Shown: positions 1 to 9,382, counted from the stretch's first letter. The stretch: DNA of 64,000 nt from an uncultured Lachnospiraceae bacterium (GCA_902779305.1 CACZBD010000011.1:1-64000); one strand, 5' to 3'. Made by a program: numbers and translations. The notes: generated by a model not told the origin, from the letters alone.

Positions 1-169
1 AAAAGAAAAGCACCCCGAATAAAGTGCTTTATAAGCTCATAAACGAGTTTTATGTAATTAGGCGATATTTCAGTCGAGTATTAGTTTTTCATTCAAGGGG
101 AATATACAGAAGTACCGGGATTTCCGGATAGTATAGCATGGTGAAAATCACCCCAAGGGAGTTGATTCG

Positions 170-358
170 ATGGATTCGATCATATTGGCGATCCTTTTTC
201 TGATCATTCTGATCGCAGGCGCAAGAAAAAGGGAAGCGCGTAAAACACGAAGACAAATCAGAAAATACTATAAGAAGGTTGAAAAAGAGCGGCGCAGGGC
301 AGAAGAGGATGCCTATGAGGACGTGCTCATGTACTTTGAAGCATTTCATGACGATTAG
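170..358 (+). CDS. small single-pass membrane protein, unknown function
   Basis: Sixty-two residues. Residues 2-18 are a continuous hydrophobic stretch (IILAILFLIILIAG), followed by a strongly basic segment rich in Arg and Lys and an acidic tail, so an N-out or N-in single membrane anchor with a charged cytoplasmic helix is likely. AAGGGAG lies about 8 bases before the ATG. It is 24 bases upstream of the next small acidic gene and probably shares its transcript. I do not recognise the family; it could be a small regulatory membrane peptide, but no function can be assigned. Confidence 0.6.
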   Translation: MDSIILAILFLIILIAGARKREARKTRRQIRKYYKKVEKERRRAEEDAYEDVLMYFEAFHDD

Positions 359-382
359 GAACGATCAAAAGGAGGAATGACG

Positions 383-568
383 ATGTTTTTTGACGAAAGT
401 ATCTTTGGAATCGACATTACGGGCGACGGGAAGGCGGATCTTGTGGACGATCTGATCCTGATGGATGAATTCGAGGCAGAAGAACGCCGGTGGCTTAATG
501 ACAAACAGGACGAAGAGGATGAGATCATCATGGCCATGCTGAATGAGGAGGATGATGATCTGTATTAA
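383..568 (+). CDS. small acidic protein with a dockerin/EF-hand-like calcium loop
   Basis: About 61 residues. The N-terminal part contains DITGDGKADLVDD, which fits the DxxxDGxxD pattern of dockerin and EF-hand calcium-binding loops; the rest is a very acidic helix. An in-frame ATG at 377 is only one base from the AAAGGAGG at 368-375, so the ATG at 383 (7-base spacing) is the better start. It follows the small membrane protein gene closely. Calcium or divalent-ion binding is inferred from the single loop only; there is no signal peptide and no cellulosomal context, so it is not a dockerin module in the usual sense. Confidence 0.6.
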   Translation: MFFDESIFGIDITGDGKADLVDDLILMDEFEAEERRWLNDKQDEEDEIIMAMLNEEDDDLY

Positions 569-663
569 AGAATCGTGTAATGTGATTCAGAGGGGGGAAT
601 TACGTTATCTTTTGTGAGAAGTGTATTTAAGTAAGATATAAATAACTAAGAAGGATAATGGAT

Positions 664-1236
664 ATGTCTGAGGTGAAGAAAAAACTCGCGGTGATCGTTC
701 CGGGAATGGGCTATCACAAGGACAAGCCGCTGCTTTATTATGCGGCAAAGCTTGCGGCTGCAAAAGGTTACGAACGTGTATGGGTCGAATTCCATGATCT
801 GCCCATGTTCGATAAAAAGAACCCTGCATTGATCCAAAAAGCGGGTGAAATGACAACTGAGCAGACGGAGGAACAACTGGCGGCCCTTGATTTTGACAAA
901 TATGAAAATGTCCTGTTCATCGGAAAGAGTATCGGGACGGCCACGATGGCCAAATACATTGCGGATCATGGCATAACTGCGAAGCAGGTTTGGTATACGC
1001 CGGTGGAACAGACCGCGTCTTTCGGAACGAGGGATGCCGTGGCATTTATCGGGGACGCGGATCCCTGTTCGGATGTGCCTTCTCTGATCAAGACGATGGA
1101 AGGGATGGGGATCTCCGTGCATTCGTATCCGGACTGCAATCATTCACTTGAGTGCGAGGATGTGGACAGGAACCTGGAGATCTTAAGGGATGTGATGCAG
1201 AAGACGGAAAGCTACATTTCTTTGGAGGGCAAATAG
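664..1236 (+). CDS. small alpha/beta-hydrolase-fold protein
   Basis: About 190 residues. VIVPGMGY near the N terminus matches the first strand and oxyanion region of alpha/beta hydrolases; GKSIG (about residue 84-88) is a nucleophile elbow of the GxSxG type; FIGDADP supplies a likely acid and CNHSLE near the C terminus the catalytic histidine. Size and motif order resemble dienelactone-hydrolase-like or alpha/beta family 6 proteins. The substrate is unknown. AAGAAGGA lies just upstream; ATG 664 has better spacing than ATG 658. The gene ends 1 base before sbcD, so it is probably cotranscribed with sbcDC. Confidence 0.7.
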   Translation: MSEVKKKLAVIVPGMGYHKDKPLLYYAAKLAAAKGYERVWVEFHDLPMFDKKNPALIQKAGEMTTEQTEEQLAALDFDKYENVLFIGKSIGTATMAKYIADHGITAKQVWYTPVEQTASFGTRDAVAFIGDADPCSDVPSLIKTMEGMGISVHSYPDCNHSLECEDVDRNLEILRDVMQKTESYISLEGK

Positions 1237-1237
1237 T

Positions 1238-2395
1238 ATGAAACTGATGCATGTGGGGGATCTGCATCTTGGCAGATCGCTCGGCGATTTCGACTTGAAG
1301 GATGACCAGGAATATATGTTGAACAGGCTGTTGGAGATTGTAGACGATCACTCGGTTGATGCCGTTCTGATCGCAGGTGATGTCTACGATAAAGCTATAC
1401 CCAGTGAGGTCGCGACAAGAATGCTCGATTATTTCCTGAGCAGTCTGGCAGAGCGAAATGTCTATACATACATGATAAGCGGCAACCATGATTCTGATGA
1501 AAGATTGAACTACGGCAGCAATCTTTTCGAAACGAATCACATCTTTATTTCCACAAAATATGATGGAAGCCTCTATAAGAAGACCCTGAAAACGGGAAAA
1601 GAAGAAGCGGATATTTATCTTCTGCCGTTTGTTAAGGCCTCACAGGTCAGACATTTTTTACCGGAGGCTAAAATAGAGTCCTATGATGATGCCGTCAGGG
1701 CAATTTTAGAGAATGAGAAAATAGATGACTCGAGGTGCAATATACTTGTGGCTCATCAATTTGTGACGGGGAAAAGCGAAGGCCCTGAACTTGGTGGATC
1801 TGAGTGCCTTGGAACACAGAGCGTAGGCCTTGTTGAGAAGATCGGATATGACTGCTTTGATGATTTTGATTATGTGGCATTGGGTCATATTCATTCGCCA
1901 CAGCAGGTCGGACGGAAGGAAGTAAGGTATTCCGGGTCACCACTCAAGTATTCACTCAGCGAAGTGAACAATGAAAAATCGGTTTCACTGATCACAATAG
2001 ATGCTAAGAAGAAAGTTGATGTTGAATTGGTCCCGATCAAACCGATGAGGAACTTAAGGCATATAAAGGGAAAGTTCAAGGATCTGTTAGCAAAATCGAA
2101 TGTAACCGCGCCGGAAGACTTTATCTATGCGACACTCACGGATGAGGAGATCATCAATGATGCGATGGGTATATTCCAACAGACATACCCGTATACAGTA
2201 AAGATAGACTATGACAATTCTCATACTAGAGAAATAGAACAGGTAGATATTTCTAAAATCGCGGAGAACAGATCTTTTGAGGATCTTATCAGTGATTTTT
2301 ACAGACAGATGTATAGCTGTGAGATCAGTGAAGAAGAGATGGATATCATGAGAACCGTGGCGAGAGAGGCAGGTGTTTTGTATGAAGCCGAATAA
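1238..2395 (+). CDS. sbcD: exonuclease SbcD (Mre11-like nuclease subunit)
   Basis: 385 residues, the usual length. Calcineurin-like phosphoesterase motifs appear in order: DLHLG (residue 8), GDVYD, GNHD, a histidine in VAHQF, and GHIH, which together bind two Mn ions. SbcD with SbcC forms the ATP-dependent double-strand exonuclease and hairpin endonuclease that processes palindromes and stalled forks. The C-terminal part carries the capping region. The gene overlaps sbcC by 14 bases, implying translational coupling. All active-site residues I can check are present. Confidence 0.96.
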   Translation: MKLMHVGDLHLGRSLGDFDLKDDQEYMLNRLLEIVDDHSVDAVLIAGDVYDKAIPSEVATRMLDYFLSSLAERNVYTYMISGNHDSDERLNYGSNLFETNHIFISTKYDGSLYKKTLKTGKEEADIYLLPFVKASQVRHFLPEAKIESYDDAVRAILENEKIDDSRCNILVAHQFVTGKSEGPELGGSECLGTQSVGLVEKIGYDCFDDFDYVALGHIHSPQQVGRKEVRYSGSPLKYSLSEVNNEKSVSLITIDAKKKVDVELVPIKPMRNLRHIKGKFKDLLAKSNVTAPEDFIYATLTDEEIINDAMGIFQQTYPYTVKIDYDNSHTREIEQVDISKIAENRSFEDLISDFYRQMYSCEISEEEMDIMRTVAREAGVLYEAE

Positions 2396-5300
2396 ATTGA
2401 TCATGAGTGCATTTGGACCTTACGCCGGCGAAATGCCTCCGATAGATTTTACAAATTTCGAAGATAAAGGTCTGTTCCTGATATCAGGAGATACCGGAGC
2501 AGGAAAGACCACGATCTTCGATGCTATATGTTTTGCGTTGTATGGGGAAACCAGCGGAACATTCAGAGATACCAAGAATCTTAGAAGTGAATATGCAAAG
2601 GAGTCTACGGAGTCCTATGTAGATTTTTACTTTTCTCATCAGGGCAGAGATTACCATGTGTGGAGAAGGCCTGAGTATGAGCGAAAGAAACAGCGTGGCA
2701 CCGGAGTGACTTCGGTCAAAGAAAACGCCATTTTATATTCCGGGGACAGTAAACCGATAGAGGGGAAAACTCAGGTAAATGAAGCAGTAAAGGAACTTCT
2801 GCATATAGATGAAAAGCAGTTTAAGCAGATCGCTATGATCGCGCAAGGGGAGTTTTGGGCGTTACTTAACGCGAAAACTGATGAAAGAACGAAGATCCTG
2901 CGAACGATCTTCCAGACAAGCGGCTACAACAGCATTGAGTATAAACTCAAAGATCGTATGGATGCCAGCAATAAGCTTAAATCAAATATGGAGAATAGTA
3001 TTGTTCAATACTTTAATGATGCAGAAGCGGATACAGAGGATGAACTGGCAGAGCAGCTTTCTGATCTCCAAAACAGAGCAAGAAGATCCGGGAGTGCATG
3101 GAATCTCGATGAGATTACAGAGATCCTGAAGGCTCTTATCAAATCGGATGAGGGCAGATTCCTGAGTGCAAAAACTGAGCTTGAGAAGGCTGAAAAAGTA
3201 CTTGATGATAGCAAGAATGAACTTGCGACTGCTGAAACCAACAATAATTTCATAAAGAAGTTGGAAGAACTAAAGGTAAAAGAGAAAGAACTGGAAGAAA
3301 AGAAGAAAGAGTTTGAGGAAAAGGAAACACTTCTGATCAAGCAGAAACTGGCAACCAGAGATGTAAATCCGGTTTATTTATCATGGAAAGAGAAAACAGA
3401 TGCGGTTGAAGATCTTAAGGAACAGATCTCTGATAAAAATGCTGCTGTAGAAGAAGCAGCCAAAAAGGTTGCGGATGCCGGAAAAGCTTTGGAAGAAGCG
3501 AAGAAGGATGAGCCAGAAGCTGAAAGATTACAGAAACTTGTTGATAAGATCACGGAAGAGAAAGAGAAGTATCAGCAAAGAGACGAGCTGTCTTCGGAAA
3601 TTGAGGAATTAAAGAAAACCATCGAGGGATTTGCGGAGAACGAAAAGGCACTTAAAGAACGGGAAGAGTCTCTAAAGGAGAAGATTAAGAAACTTAAGGA
3701 GACTCAAAAGAGTCTCAAGGGAACTCCGGAGAAACTGTCCGAGGCAAAGACACAAGGCGAGAAACTGTCGGCGCTGCTTGATGATATAGAAGAGATCATA
3801 GATAATAAGCTGCCGGATTGGGAGGGGAAGAAGAAAACCCTTAAATCTATGCAGGATAAATTCGAAAGCTCACGCGAGAAGTATGAGGAAGCTAAAAACG
3901 CTCGCGAAGAGGCGGAAAGGATACTGGAAAACTGCAGAGCAGGTATTTTAGCTGAAGGACTTGAGGACGGACAGAAATGTCCGGTCTGCGGTTCTGTTCA
4001 CCATCCTGAGCTTGCAAGGATCCCGAGTGAAGCCGTTACCGAGGAAGCGTTTAATGATCTGAAGAATAAAGAGACCAAATCTCAGCAAGCCAAAGCCGAT
4101 GCCAATACAGAGGCTGCGACAGCCAAAAATGCACTTGATAATTTTGAGGAACAGCTTCGTGTTGATATTTTAGATTGCCTGGAAAATAAACTTATTGAGG
4201 CGGATGATCACTATAATGGGCTTGATGAGCTTATAAAAGGTGTTAAAGGCGCGAAGAAGGTTGTTGAAGATAAGATAAAGGAAAACACGAAGGAGCAAAA
4301 TGCTCTGGAAAAGGATAACAAAGAACTTAGCAAAGCGGTTTCTGATCTTGAAAAGGCACAGGGAGAAGAAACAGATAATCTGAATCGTGACAAAGAAGAC
4401 TTTGCAGGAAAGAAACAGAACACTGAAAGAAATAAGGCGGAGAAAGAGGCTGTTCTCAACACGCTGGCAAAACTTAGTTTTGACAGTTGGGGGACAGCTG
4501 ATGCAGAACGGGAGAAAGCAGAGGAAAGAGTAACCTGGATATCCGGGCATATAAAGAGTGCTGATAAGGAAAAGAAGGCTGCGGATGAGAAGCTCGCGGC
4601 GGAACAGGCTTCTTTAGAAACACTGCAAAAAACTCTTGGTAAGGCTGAAGAAGAAGAAAAGACAAGAGAAAAGAAACTGTCTGAGGCACTCGGTAAGAGT
4701 AAATTTAAATCCGCTGATGAAATGCTTGAATATGTTCTGTCCGAAGATGAGATTTCCTGGATCGATGAGGAAATCGGTGAATACAAGCAGGCGGTTACAA
4801 CAAATAAAAGGCAGATAGAAGACGCTGCTAAGGATGCAAAAGGGCGTAAAATCACTGATATTGATGCTCTTAAGGAAAAATGCGAAACAGGGCAGAATGA
4901 TGTATCAGGCAAGCGGAGAGCAGTTAATACCATTGAGAACAGATTAAACGGAAATAAAGACAGACTTGATAAGATCACATCCCAGGAATCTGAACTGGAG
5001 AAAGCGCGAAAAGAGAATAACATCAGCACCAGATTGTATAATCTCGTTAAAGGTACTACAGGAAACGGAAAGATCACACTGGAACAGTACATTCAGGCAG
5101 CCGGATTTGATGGGATCATCGCAGCGGCAAACAGGAGACTTTTGCCGATGAGCGACGGTCAGTATGAACTGTATAGACAAGAGGATTCGCTTGGAAAGAA
5201 GAGTAATACTTTCCTTGATCTTGAGGTCCTTGATAATTTCACCGGGCACAGAAGACCTGTGGGAAATCTTTCGGGAGGAGAGAGTTTCAAAGCTTCACTA

Positions 5301-5564
5301 AGTCTGGCTTTAGGATTATCCGACACGGTTTCATCAAATATTGGTGGTATCCAAATGGATGCACTGTTTGTGGATGAAGGATTTGGAACACTGGATCGTA
5401 AATCTATAGAAGGCGCAATGGATATTCTTATCAATCTGTCAGGGACCAAGAAACTTGTCGGCATAATCAGTCATAGAGAAGAACTGATGGAGAATATCCC
5501 TCAGCAGATCCATGTAAAAAAGACTAAGGATGGAAGCCGGTTGACAGTGGAAACAGGACTATAA
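2382..5564 (+). CDS. sbcC: exonuclease SbcC (Rad50-like SMC ATPase)
   Basis: 1060 residues from ATG 2382; an ATG 9 bases earlier exists but gives MFCM and lies deeper in sbcD. The Walker A motif GDTGAGKTT is near residue 37, a long coiled coil (very Glu/Lys-rich) fills residues about 200-900, with a zinc hook CPVC at residues 533-536 that dimerises two SbcC molecules. The ABC signature LSGGES and Walker B followed by DEGFGTLD are near the C terminus. With SbcD it forms the SbcCD nuclease acting on hairpins and DNA ends. The stop codon is followed within 5 bases by a dispersed repeat copy. Confidence 0.96.
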   Translation: MKPNKLIMSAFGPYAGEMPPIDFTNFEDKGLFLISGDTGAGKTTIFDAICFALYGETSGTFRDTKNLRSEYAKESTESYVDFYFSHQGRDYHVWRRPEYERKKQRGTGVTSVKENAILYSGDSKPIEGKTQVNEAVKELLHIDEKQFKQIAMIAQGEFWALLNAKTDERTKILRTIFQTSGYNSIEYKLKDRMDASNKLKSNMENSIVQYFNDAEADTEDELAEQLSDLQNRARRSGSAWNLDEITEILKALIKSDEGRFLSAKTELEKAEKVLDDSKNELATAETNNNFIKKLEELKVKEKELEEKKKEFEEKETLLIKQKLATRDVNPVYLSWKEKTDAVEDLKEQISDKNAAVEEAAKKVADAGKALEEAKKDEPEAERLQKLVDKITEEKEKYQQRDELSSEIEELKKTIEGFAENEKALKEREESLKEKIKKLKETQKSLKGTPEKLSEAKTQGEKLSALLDDIEEIIDNKLPDWEGKKKTLKSMQDKFESSREKYEEAKNAREEAERILENCRAGILAEGLEDGQKCPVCGSVHHPELARIPSEAVTEEAFNDLKNKETKSQQAKADANTEAATAKNALDNFEEQLRVDILDCLENKLIEADDHYNGLDELIKGVKGAKKVVEDKIKENTKEQNALEKDNKELSKAVSDLEKAQGEETDNLNRDKEDFAGKKQNTERNKAEKEAVLNTLAKLSFDSWGTADAEREKAEERVTWISGHIKSADKEKKAADEKLAAEQASLETLQKTLGKAEEEEKTREKKLSEALGKSKFKSADEMLEYVLSEDEISWIDEEIGEYKQAVTTNKRQIEDAAKDAKGRKITDIDALKEKCETGQNDVSGKRRAVNTIENRLNGNKDRLDKITSQESELEKARKENNISTRLYNLVKGTTGNGKITLEQYIQAAGFDGIIAAANRRLLPMSDGQYELYRQEDSLGKKSNTFLDLEVLDNFTGHRRPVGNLSGGESFKASLSLALGLSDTVSSNIGGIQMDALFVDEGFGTLDRKSIEGAMDILINLSGTKKLVGIISHREELMENIPQQIHVKKTKDGSRLTVETGL

Positions 5565-5568
5565 TGAA

Positions 5569-5595
5569 TGGACCACTGTCCCCAAGAGACCATTT
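5569..5595 (-). repeat. dispersed GGGGACGG-type repeat, copy 1 (short form)
   Basis: The plus strand reads TGGACCACTG then TCCCCAAGAGACCA, the inverted orientation of the repeat core, lacking the central ACCCCG. It begins 5 bases after the sbcC stop codon. No inverted partner is seen here. Confidence 0.8.
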
Positions 5596-5615
5596 TTGAG
5601 AGGAAGTTACAGAAG

Positions 5616-6923
5616 ATGAAAAAAGCATTTATGAAGATCATGGGAATCTTGCTTATCGCTGCATTACTTGCGGGCTGTGCGCTGCCGCTTCCGGGTAAGG
5701 ATGATTCGGAGACAGCGGAACAGGCAGGAGGTGCAGAAGATGAAGCAGTGCAGAAACCATCTGCACGGGATGTGGCTGCTCTGATGGGAAAGACCGGACA
5801 GGAGGAGCCGGATCTTACTGAGGATGCTTCCGCGGAGATTTCTGAAGACGGCGATTCGACCGAGTATGCCGGGACCATGATTTTTACGGAAGAGGACTGT
5901 GAAAATGCGATCGAACGCTTGCTGAATTCGGAGCCCGTGCACCCCGCGAATGCGGAGCTTCTGAAAGAGATGGGACAGATGGTGACGTTTTCAAAGGTCA
6001 TCGGCGCGTATGGGGAGATCTTTTCCCAAATGGATGATATGAAGAAGGCGTGGCTGCGCCATCAGATCCTGTCCGCCGTGGTTTGGGGCGGGCCGGCATT
6101 TCAGGATGCGATCGATGTTGATCTGTCGGACGGGCGCTATGAAGGTGACGGTGTGGTTGATGTGAAAGAGGCGGAATCGCTTTTCCGTGATGTTTACGGG
6201 GAAGAGAATTTTAGGCCTGCCGGCTCCGAGCGCGTTGTGAACACAGACCTGGTCCTGTCATTTGGGGACGGGGATCCGTGGGTGATAGTGGAGCATATGC
6301 AGTTTTTTGAGGATGATACGTTTTTCCTGCTCAGCGGACCGGCGTTCTATGAGGATAACAGCGGAGCGTCGGAATATGAGGGCTATGCGGATATCCTGCT
6401 GGCTAAGAATCCGAACAGCAGGTTCGGTGTGACGCTTCTGTATGGAAGGTACCGTGTGGTCTATGCGCCGGTCGTTTCGGTGGAAACGTCGTCGGAGCTG
6501 CCGCCCTCTAAGGACAAAACCTATTCGGGTGACAATCTTGTGGACGGGAACCTCGCAACGGCCTGGGCAGAAGGCGTGCCGGGAACGGGCGTCGGGGAGA
6601 CGGTCACGCTGCATCTTGATAAGAAGCGGCCGGTTTACGGTATTCAGATCACGAACGGCTATATGGCAAGTTACGATCTATATACAAAGAATGGGATGCT
6701 GACGGCGGTTTCGGTGGATTTTGGCGGTAAAACGGTTGAAGCTGAGATTCCGGAAGGGTATGGCTATGAAGAGTTTAGTCAGGAAGTTCTGGCTGAATGC
6801 AACCGCAGCCGGATCGAGCTTGACGAACCGGTTGTGACAGATACGGTCACGGTCACCATTACCGGTGCGAAAAAGGGGACGAAGTATGATGACACCTGCG
6901 TGACAGAGATGTATCTGTATTGA
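5616..6923 (+). CDS. lipoprotein with C-terminal discoidin/NADase-type glycan-binding-like domain
   Basis: About 435 residues. The N terminus is a lipoprotein signal (MKKAFMKIMGILLIAALLAGC) with lipobox LAGC, followed by a Glu/Asp-rich linker. The middle part (about 90-300) is unrecognised. The last 140 residues have the pattern of a galactose-binding-like beta sandwich (NLVDGNLATAW, VTLHLDKKRPVYGIQI, ending VTEMYLY), resembling domains annotated as NADase-type glycan-binding or F5/8 type C-like. AGAGGAAG precedes ATG 5616; an ORF extension upstream lies inside a repeat and is not likely translated. The role is probably extracytoplasmic, binding sugar or wall polymer. Confidence 0.75.
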   Translation: MKKAFMKIMGILLIAALLAGCALPLPGKDDSETAEQAGGAEDEAVQKPSARDVAALMGKTGQEEPDLTEDASAEISEDGDSTEYAGTMIFTEEDCENAIERLLNSEPVHPANAELLKEMGQMVTFSKVIGAYGEIFSQMDDMKKAWLRHQILSAVVWGGPAFQDAIDVDLSDGRYEGDGVVDVKEAESLFRDVYGEENFRPAGSERVVNTDLVLSFGDGDPWVIVEHMQFFEDDTFFLLSGPAFYEDNSGASEYEGYADILLAKNPNSRFGVTLLYGRYRVVYAPVVSVETSSELPPSKDKTYSGDNLVDGNLATAWAEGVPGTGVGETVTLHLDKKRPVYGIQITNGYMASYDLYTKNGMLTAVSVDFGGKTVEAEIPEGYGYEEFSQEVLAECNRSRIELDEPVVTDTVTVTITGAKKGTKYDDTCVTEMYLY

Positions 6924-6927
6924 AAAA

Positions 6928-7016
6928 TGAGCCCTTGGGGACGGGGTTAGTGGTCCATTCTTATGTAAACCGAACCAGCGCAAAAATGGTCCTCTAACCC
7001 CGTCCCCAAGGGACCA
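6928..7016. repeat. dispersed repeat, copy 2: inverted pair (89 bp, REPIN/MITE-like)
   Basis: A forward copy (TGAGCCCTTGGGGACGGGGT...) at 6928-6958 and a reverse copy (...AACCCCGTCCCCAAGGGACCA) at 6987-7016 face each other across about 28 bases, so transcript or single strand could fold into a long hairpin. It starts 5 bases after the lipoprotein stop and ends 15 bases before the Smr start. Confidence 0.9.
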
Positions 7017-7031
7017 CTTTGAGGTAGAACA

Positions 7032-7289
7032 ATGAATTTATCGGCAGGCATTATTGAGATCGATCTGCACGGGATGCGTGCAGAAGAAGCAGTCAAAGCA
7101 GTCAAGCGGGAGGTCGCAAAAGCCTCCTCAGCGGTATACACGATCCGCGTGATCCACGGTTATCATGGCGGTACGAGCATCCGTAGTGCGATCGAGGATG
7201 AATTTTCCTATGGGCGTGAATCCAAAGTCTTGAGGATCCGGCCGGGCAGCAACCCGGGGATCACGGAACTGATACTCAGGGAGATGTGA
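7032..7289 (+). CDS. stand-alone Smr-domain protein
   Basis: Eighty-five residues consisting only of an Smr domain: the LDLHG-type motif (EIDLHGMRAEEA) at residues 9-20 and the HGYHGGTS loop corresponding to the family HGxGxG motif near residue 46. Smr domains, also found at the C terminus of MutS2, bind or cleave nucleic acids, and recent work on MutS2 and SmrB links them to collided ribosomes. The RBS TGAGGTAG comes directly after a repeat copy. Its stop overlaps the GTG start of the downstream kinase by 4 bases, so the two are translationally coupled. Confidence 0.85.
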   Translation: MNLSAGIIEIDLHGMRAEEAVKAVKREVAKASSAVYTIRVIHGYHGGTSIRSAIEDEFSYGRESKVLRIRPGSNPGITELILREM

Positions 7290-8368
7290 GTAACTTGCTC
7301 AAAGATCTGTTTCGTTCGGCCAAAAACAGAAGACAGGCAGGACCGGAATCACAGCCTTATGAATACTGTCCGCGCTGTGATGCGAACCTGACATTGCAGA
7401 AGGGATACCGGAACGATCTGCCCTACTGGGTCTGCAAAGGATGCGGCGAAATGCTGATCAACCCGATTGTGGATTCCGATATCGCATGGATCTGTGACCG
7501 GTGCGAAGCCATGCTGAACATTCAGCCCGGGTTCAGCGAAGACTGTGGTGAGTGGATCTGCACGGAATGCGGGTTTGTGAACCGGATCGATCAGCGCAAC
7601 CTCTATGATTCGGAGGAGGAATATCAGGCGGACCGTCTGAACCCTTACAAGGGGCTTTCGGATGAAGCCGTGCTGGAATTGTCCTGCTATGAGGAAGTAA
7701 GGCCCATAGACGGCAGACAGGATGTCCTTCTGGTAAAGGATCGCGAAACGGACAAACTTTACATCAGAAAATATCTCACGACGTTTCAGCGAAGCATTTA
7801 CGATTATCTGTTGCAAAATCCGGTGCCGCATATGCCGAAGATCCTCTCACTTTATGAGAGCGACACATGCCTGATCGTGACCGAAGACTATATCGAGGGC
7901 CAAACACTTGCAGAGCGGCTCTCTGAGGCCTTATTTTCACAGGAAGAGGCCATCAGCATCGCCAAGGATGTCTGCAGGATCTTAAACAGCCTGCATACGC
8001 TTCCTACGCCGATCATTCACAGGGATATCAAGCCTTCCAACATTATTCTATGTAAAAATCACGAGGTCTGCCTTCTCGACATGAATGTTGCCAAGTGGTA
8101 CGACGCGGAGCAGTCCGATGACACCGCATATATGGGTACGAGAAACTTTGCGGCCCCGGAACAGGTCGGGTTCGGCCTGTCGGCTTCTTCGGCAAAATCA
8201 GACATTTACGCGGTCGGGATGCTGATAAATGTGATGTTAGCGGGTGATTTTCCTAAACAGAAGCGTCCATCGGGGAAGATCTGGGACATCATCGAGCGTT
8301 GCATCAATCTGGAGGCAAAAAAGCGCTACACCGCAAGCGAACTGATCGAAGCACTCGAATCGCTTTAA
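7286..8368 (+). CDS. zinc-ribbon serine/threonine protein kinase-like protein
   Basis: 360 residues from a GTG start overlapping the Smr gene. Two CxxC...CxxC zinc ribbons occupy residues 25-95 (CPRC/CKGC and CDRC/CTEC). A Hanks-type kinase fold follows: HRDIKPSN with the catalytic Asp near residue 247, and a C-lobe APEQVGFG with KSDIYAVGML. The metal-binding DFG is replaced by DMN, which keeps the Asp. There is no transmembrane segment or PASTA domain, so it is cytosolic. Substrates are unknown; coupling to an Smr protein suggests a link to translation or RNA surveillance (inference). Confidence 0.85.
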   Translation: MSNLLKDLFRSAKNRRQAGPESQPYEYCPRCDANLTLQKGYRNDLPYWVCKGCGEMLINPIVDSDIAWICDRCEAMLNIQPGFSEDCGEWICTECGFVNRIDQRNLYDSEEEYQADRLNPYKGLSDEAVLELSCYEEVRPIDGRQDVLLVKDRETDKLYIRKYLTTFQRSIYDYLLQNPVPHMPKILSLYESDTCLIVTEDYIEGQTLAERLSEALFSQEEAISIAKDVCRILNSLHTLPTPIIHRDIKPSNIILCKNHEVCLLDMNVAKWYDAEQSDDTAYMGTRNFAAPEQVGFGLSASSAKSDIYAVGMLINVMLAGDFPKQKRPSGKIWDIIERCINLEAKKRYTASELIEALESL

Positions 8369-8410
8369 AGACGAAAAAGAACCTTTTGGAACTGATGCAG
8401 AGGATCAAAC

Positions 8411-8875
8411 ATGCAGGAAATTTTGACGGATGAACTGAATGATATTCTTGAGAACACGCACCCGGAGCAGATCGAAAACTATCTGAAGGAAAACCACATG
8501 CATCTTAAAGATGACAAGAAGGGGTTTTACTATTATTTTAAAGATGTGCTTTCCGAAAAGCGGATCAAGCTGAAAGATGTGTATTCTTTTGCAGGACTTG
8601 AGGAATCCTACGGCAGCAAACTCATCACGATGGAAAAGCACACCAGAAACCGCGACCTGATCATCACGCTCTGCATCGCGGGACATTTCAGCCTCAAGGA
8701 AACGAACCGCGCCCTGAAGCTCTACGGGATGAGCGAACTGTATGCCAAAGAAGCGCGGGATGCCTGCCTGATCGTTGCGATCAACAACCGGATGTACCGG
8801 CTCTGCGATATCGACGATCTGCTCGCACAAAACGGCTTTTCGATCCTTACGGCAAAACACACGGCTGATGAATAA
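8411..8875 (+). CDS. conserved helical protein, possible HTH, unknown function
   Basis: 154 residues, predicted mostly alpha-helical. Residues about 55-110 (LKDVYSFAGLEESYGSKL, then a helix with RNRDLIITLC) look like a helix-turn-helix resembling XRE domains, followed by FSLKETNRALKLYGM, seen in clostridial proteins of similar layout. It lies 42 bases after the kinase gene with AGAGGA upstream, so it is probably the third gene of the Smr-kinase operon and a candidate partner or substrate of the kinase. I do not know a named family. A clear terminator follows. Confidence 0.6.
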   Translation: MQEILTDELNDILENTHPEQIENYLKENHMHLKDDKKGFYYYFKDVLSEKRIKLKDVYSFAGLEESYGSKLITMEKHTRNRDLIITLCIAGHFSLKETNRALKLYGMSELYAKEARDACLIVAINNRMYRLCDIDDLLAQNGFSILTAKHTADE

Positions 8876-8896
8876 ATTCTTTCGTGAAGTGATTTT

Positions 8897-8923
8897 CCCC
8901 ACCAAAACGGTGGGGGTTTTTTT
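8897..8923 (+). terminator. Rho-independent terminator after the Smr-kinase operon
   Basis: CCCCACC, loop AAAAC, GGTGGGG, then a run of T. Ends the transcript running from the Smr gene. Confidence 0.9.
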
Positions 8924-9058
8924 GTGCCAAAACTGCTACGATACAGTTGGAAGAGGAAAATAGTTACGCAGCGTAAGCAAAGAGTAATTGGATATTACGG
9001 TTTGCGGGCTGTAATGTTTTAAGTAGGGGTAAAGAAGACATTTAGGCAGGTGATGATC

Positions 9059-9382
9059 ATGCGGGAATGGGACAGTCTGGGACAGTTTATCGCAAGGCGA
9101 AGGAAGTATCTAAGGCTGACACAGGAGGAACTGGCAGAGAAGATCGGTGTATCAAAATCAGCGGTGGCCAAGTGGGAGACAAACGGCGGGCTGCCGGACC
9201 GGGAAAATCTTCGGCGTCTCTCGGAGATCTTAAGCGTTTCGGTTGACGATCTGCACAGGATCATTCGTCGCGAGGAGGTCAACGCAGCGGATCTTGAAGT
9301 CAACATCACACCGGACGTGATCGCCGCCCTGGAGTCATACGGGTATAAGGTGATCCGGCCGGCCGATCAGGATCAGGACTGA
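9059..9382 (+). CDS. XRE-family transcriptional regulator
   Basis: About 107 residues. LGQFIARRRKYLRLTQEELAEKIGVSKSAVAKWE is a textbook Cro/CI helix-turn-helix at residues 6-40, followed by RLSEILSVSVDDL and a short C-terminal tail. In-frame GTG 9050 and ATG 9053 overlap the AGGCAGG ribosome site, so ATG 9059 with 8-base spacing is chosen. It stands before two lipoprotein genes and may regulate them, but no operator is evident. The tail (ITPDVIAALESYGYKVI) is unassigned. Confidence 0.85.
   Translation: MREWDSLGQFIARRRKYLRLTQEELAEKIGVSKSAVAKWETNGGLPDRENLRRLSEILSVSVDDLHRIIRREEVNAADLEVNITPDVIAALESYGYKVIRPADQDQD

Noticed and set aside
4211-5092. Long minus-strand ORF (293 residues) opposite sbcC
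   Set aside because: Ser/Phe-rich shadow of the coiled-coil codons; no ribosome site and no domain.
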